This document shows, in pieces, positions 4,884 through 6,788 of a DNA stretch of 6,788 nt. Where the stretch lies: positions 1 through 6,788 of the forward strand of contig BOBG01000106.1 of NCBI GenBank assembly GCA_026002265.1, given 5' to 3'. Below the pieces are notes generated by a model. The model saw nothing but the letters and a program-made list of their open reading frames with translations, was not told the origin of the DNA and did no database searches. Source of the DNA: Spirochaetia bacterium (GTDB lineage Bacteria > Spirochaetota > Spirochaetia > Treponematales > Breznakiellaceae). Within the stretch, counting starts at the first letter, position 1. The number at the start of each line of letters is the position of its first letter. The position numbers and the translations under genes were made by a program.

Positions 4884-4975
4884 ATTTTCGTTGCGGCTTA
4901 TATCCCAAAGCTGAAGCATTGGGTTTTACACCACCTATAATAAAGCTATAACACATTTTCAAAAAATGTCAAGGT

Positions 4976-6136
4976 TTTTAACCACAGAGGCAGTAAAGGA
5001 AATTTTTAACTACTGAGGACGCAGGGGTACACGAAAACGGGGTCAGACCTCCGGCTGAAATTTTGCCGGAATCCTTTTCAACCGCAGAGGACGCAGCGGT
5101 ACACGAAAACGGGGTCAGACCTCCGGCTGGGATTTTCACCAGAATCTTTTCCAAATCGCAGAGGACGCAGTGTGGTACACGGAGAACGGGGTCAGACCTC
5201 CGGCTGGGATTTTGCCAGCATCCTTTTCAACCGCAGAGGACACAGTGATACACGGAAAACGGGGTCAGACCTCCGGCTGGTAATTTCGCCAGAATCCTTT
5301 CCAACCGCAGAGGACGCAGTGATACACGAAAATGGGGTCAGACCTCCGGCTAGGATTTTGCCGGAATCCTTTCCAACCACTCTGGCAGTAAAGGTGATTG
5401 TATTACCACAAAAGACGCAGCGGTACACGAAAACGGGGTCAGACCTCCGGCTGGATTTTTGCCAGAATCTTTCTAACCACTGAGGACACAACGGTACAAA
5501 AAACGGGGTCAGACCTCCGGCTGAAATTTTGCCAGAATCCTTTTCAACCGCAGAGGCAGTAAAGGAAATTTTTAACCGCAGAGGATGCAGTGATACACGA
5601 AAATGGGGTCAGACCTCCGGCTAGGATTTTGCCGGAATCCTTTCTAATCGCAGAGGACGCAGGGGTACAAAAGACAGGGTCAGACCTCCGGCTGGAATTT
5701 TGCCGGAATCCTTTCCAACCGCAGAGGACGCAGCGGTACAAAAAACGGGGTCAGACCTCCGGCTGAAATTTTGCTTGAATCCTTTCCAACCACAAAGGAC
5801 GCAGCGGTACAAAAAACGGGGTCAGACCTCCGGCTGAAATTTTGCTAGCATCCTTTTCAACCGCAGAGGACGCAGCAGTACACGAAAACGAGGGTCAGAC
5901 CTCCGGCTGGTAATTTCGCCAGAATCATTTTCAACCGCAGAGGATGCAGTGATACACGAAAACGGGGGGTCAGACCTCCGGCTGGGATTTCGCCAGAATC
6001 ATTTTCAACCGCAGAGGATGCAGTGATACACGAAAACGGGGGTCAGACCTCCGGCTGGGATTTCGCCAGCATCCTTTTCAACCGCAGAGGACGCAGCAGT
6101 ACACGAAAATGGGGGTCAGACCTCCGGCTGGGATTG
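4976..6136 (+). repeat. Repeat array 2: fifteen units, mostly 70-77 nt
   Basis: Fifteen direct copies of the core GGGGTCAGACCTCCGGCTGG or close variants. The GGTC starts at 5041, 5113, 5190, 5263, 5336, 5437, 5507, 5607, 5678, 5749, 5820, 5893, 5968, 6041 and 6114. Spacing is 70-77 nt except for two of 101 and 100 nt (after 5336 and 5507). The tract after each core runs AATTTTGCC(A/G)G, AATCCTTTTCAACCGCAGAGG, ACGCAG, GGTACACGAAAACGG. Long units carry about 28 extra nt containing GCAGTAAAGGAAATTTTTAA. A core-less half unit at 4976-5038 starts the array, and the last core breaks off at about 6133 into unique sequence before recJ. Orientation is the same as in array 1. It fills the space between recJ and the IS605-like remnant, with no convincing gene, tRNA or promoter inside. 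Confidence 0.9.
5549..5576 (+). repeat. 28-nt module that distinguishes long from short units
   Basis: In the unit whose core starts at 5507, the sequence AACCGCAGAGG occurs twice, flanking CAGTAAAGGAAATTTTT. Removing one AACCGCAGAGG and the stretch between them yields exactly the short unit. Deletion by slippage between these 11-nt direct repeats explains the 100-nt to 72-nt change. Confidence 0.7.
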
Positions 6137-6171
6137 GAAAACCTGAGCCATATAAAATCGGCAGTTAATTT

Positions 6172-6788
6172 CTAACTTAATGGAACACGGTGGATGTCAG
6201 TGATAATTATCTGCTTTGTTTCTGATCCCCGGAACCAATCCCGGGAAAAAGTTCCAACGATATCAACGAGATCGCCTTTAGTGAATTCACCCGGAACTTT
6301 TGATGCTGCATTCCAATACAGGGCGGGCCATGTAAAATCTCCGGCTTTTAGGGTTAATTTAACGTGCTTCGCCTCGGCTTTTCCCATGAAATTAATCGTT
6401 TGTACGACTAAATCCCGTACCAAAAATTGGATTGGATCATTTCCTTCACCATAAGGCTCAAAGAGATCAATAATTTTGAAAATATCCGGCGTGAGATATT
6501 TTTGGGGTAATTCTGCATCAATTTTTATATATTCTTCGCCTTTATCTTTGAATTCAGTCGTGTATGCGATCTGCTTGAGCCGGGTGCTAAATGTATCCCA
6601 TAAAGAGCGTTCCATGCTAAAACCGGCCGCAAAATTATGCCCGCCCCAATCAATAAAAAGGTCAGCACATTGCTGCAATAAGGGCCGGAGATCAAAATCC
6701 TGCGCGGAGCGGAATGAGCCGACAGCCACTTCCCCGGCAAAGGATACCACGAGCGCCGGCACCTTAAAACGTTCCGCCAACCGGTTGG
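6172..6788 (-). CDS. recJ: Single-stranded-DNA-specific exonuclease RecJ, C-terminal part (start outside window)
   Basis: The frame is open to the window edge and ends at TAG (complement of 6172-6174). The reading NRLAERFKVPALVVS at the edge is mid-protein RecJ sequence, so the TTG near 6780 is not a start codon; the N-terminal DHH phosphoesterase domain lies beyond the window. Visible parts are the DHHA1 domain with its signature GGHNFAAGFSM and the following C-terminal OB-type domain with LFEPYGEGNDPIQF, HVKLTLKAGDF and GDLVDIVGTFS. RecJ is a 5'-3' exonuclease on single-stranded DNA, acting in RecFOR recombination and in base-excision and mismatch repair. Gene end and repeat array 2 are about 36 nt apart with no separate terminator seen, so transcription may continue into the array. 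Confidence 0.93.
   Translation of the reverse strand, partial: NRLAERFKVPALVVSFAGEVAVGSFRSAQDFDLRPLLQQCADLFIDWGGHNFAAGFSMERSLWDTFSTRLKQIAYTTEFKDKGEEYIKIDAELPQKYLTPDIFKIIDLFEPYGEGNDPIQFLVRDLVVQTINFMGKAEAKHVKLTLKAGDFTWPALYWNAASKVPGEFTKGDLVDIVGTFSRDWFRGSETKQIIITDIHRVPLS

Larger units (their letters stand above)
4616..4930 (-). mobile_element. Probable IS200/IS605-type (tnpB) remnant or non-autonomous derivative
   Basis: Bounded by two look-alike subterminal hairpins in the same orientation: CCCAAGACTAAAGGCTTGGG (4620-4639) and CCCAAAGCTGAAGCATTGGG (4904-4923). Both have a CCCAA/TTGGG stem, an internal mismatch and a TAAA or TGAA loop. This is the form I associate with IS200/IS605 ends, where the - strand reads GCCTTTAG..GGGTAGCTGACA at the right end. 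Inside, the - strand frame 4803-4696 reads NILLQQQELTPMDRKALA before a stop, resembling a TnpB C-terminal tail. More hairpins follow: AGCAGG/CCTGCT (4777-4796), CCGC/GCGG (4679-4690) and CTCGA/TCGAG (4645-4658), as expected for the omega-RNA part of tnpB elements. No transposase and no full tnpB are present. Exact ends cannot be fixed without related copies. Confidence 0.6.

Noticed and set aside
4936..4941. TATAAT as a plus-strand promoter facing array 2
   Set aside because: No acceptable -35 box lies 16-18 nt upstream, and no gene follows.
4953..4969. ACATTTT-CAA-AAAATGT hairpin as a terminator
   Set aside because: The stem is only A/T-rich with a single G or C per arm region and is not directly followed by a T-run on either strand, so it is too weak to call.
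5063..5812. Open frames on both strands within array 2
   Set aside because: Same cause as in array 1: stop-free repeat sequence, overlapping frames on both strands, no ribosome sites and no recognisable protein.
4976..6136. CRISPR array
   Set aside because: Regular cores with 50-80 nt between them look superficially like repeats and spacers, but the intervening sequence is itself conserved from unit to unit, and no cas genes are present.
6778..6780. TTG as the start codon of the RecJ-like frame
   Set aside because: The frame continues open to the window edge and the residues there match the interior of RecJ; the DHH catalytic domain must lie further upstream.

Overview
The window looks like a chromosomal segment of a host-associated spirochaete, most probably a Treponema-type genome. 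This is inferred from recalled resemblance of the toxin/antitoxin, outer-membrane and DUF3782-like proteins to treponemal ones; there is no rRNA or other decisive marker. It is an accessory, repeat-rich stretch that ends in the core gene recJ.

Layout. (1) Positions 1-2290, + strand: a tandem series of small toxin-antitoxin units of the RelE-like PF06296/COG4737 type. In order they are: 3' end of toxin 1, antitoxin 1, toxin 2 (split by a repeat array), antitoxin 2, toxin 3 (intact), antitoxin 3, and a 5' stub of toxin 4 cut by one solo repeat. Each antitoxin Shine-Dalgarno overlaps the stop codon of the toxin before it, and each toxin start lies 15 nt after an antitoxin stop. The antitoxins are only 59-60 aa and lack the C-terminal helix-turn-helix usual for partners of this toxin family. 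(2) Positions 2350-2970, - strand: a coiled-coil plus PD-(D/E)XK-like protein (DUF3782-type). (3) Positions 3096-4556, - strand: a secreted protein with a Thr/Ala/Pro-rich linker and a predicted outer-membrane beta-barrel, followed by a clear intrinsic terminator. (4) Positions 4557-4975: a long leader/intergenic region holding a consensus promoter and what looks like a decayed or non-autonomous IS200/IS605 (tnpB-type) element with hairpins at both ends. (5) Positions 4976-6136: a second, larger array of the same repeat family. (6) Positions 6172-6788, - strand: the C-terminal part of RecJ, running off the window edge.

The repeat family has a 20-nt core, GGGGTCAGACCTCCGGCTGG, followed by 50-80 nt of semi-conserved sequence. 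There are 8 cores in array 1 (spacing 100-103 nt), 15 in array 2 (mostly 70-77 nt, twice about 100 nt) and one solo copy. All are in the same orientation. Many copies can form a short hairpin just after the core, and the two arms tend to vary together. The arrays stay open in several frames, but the period is not a multiple of three, so the long open frames there are not taken as genes.

Most unusual points: the toxin 3' half and antitoxin 5' half vary together between near-identical 123-nt junctions; the repeat interrupts two toxin copies after the same codon; the antitoxins lack a DNA-binding domain; and an IS605-like remnant carries the best promoter for the outer-membrane gene.
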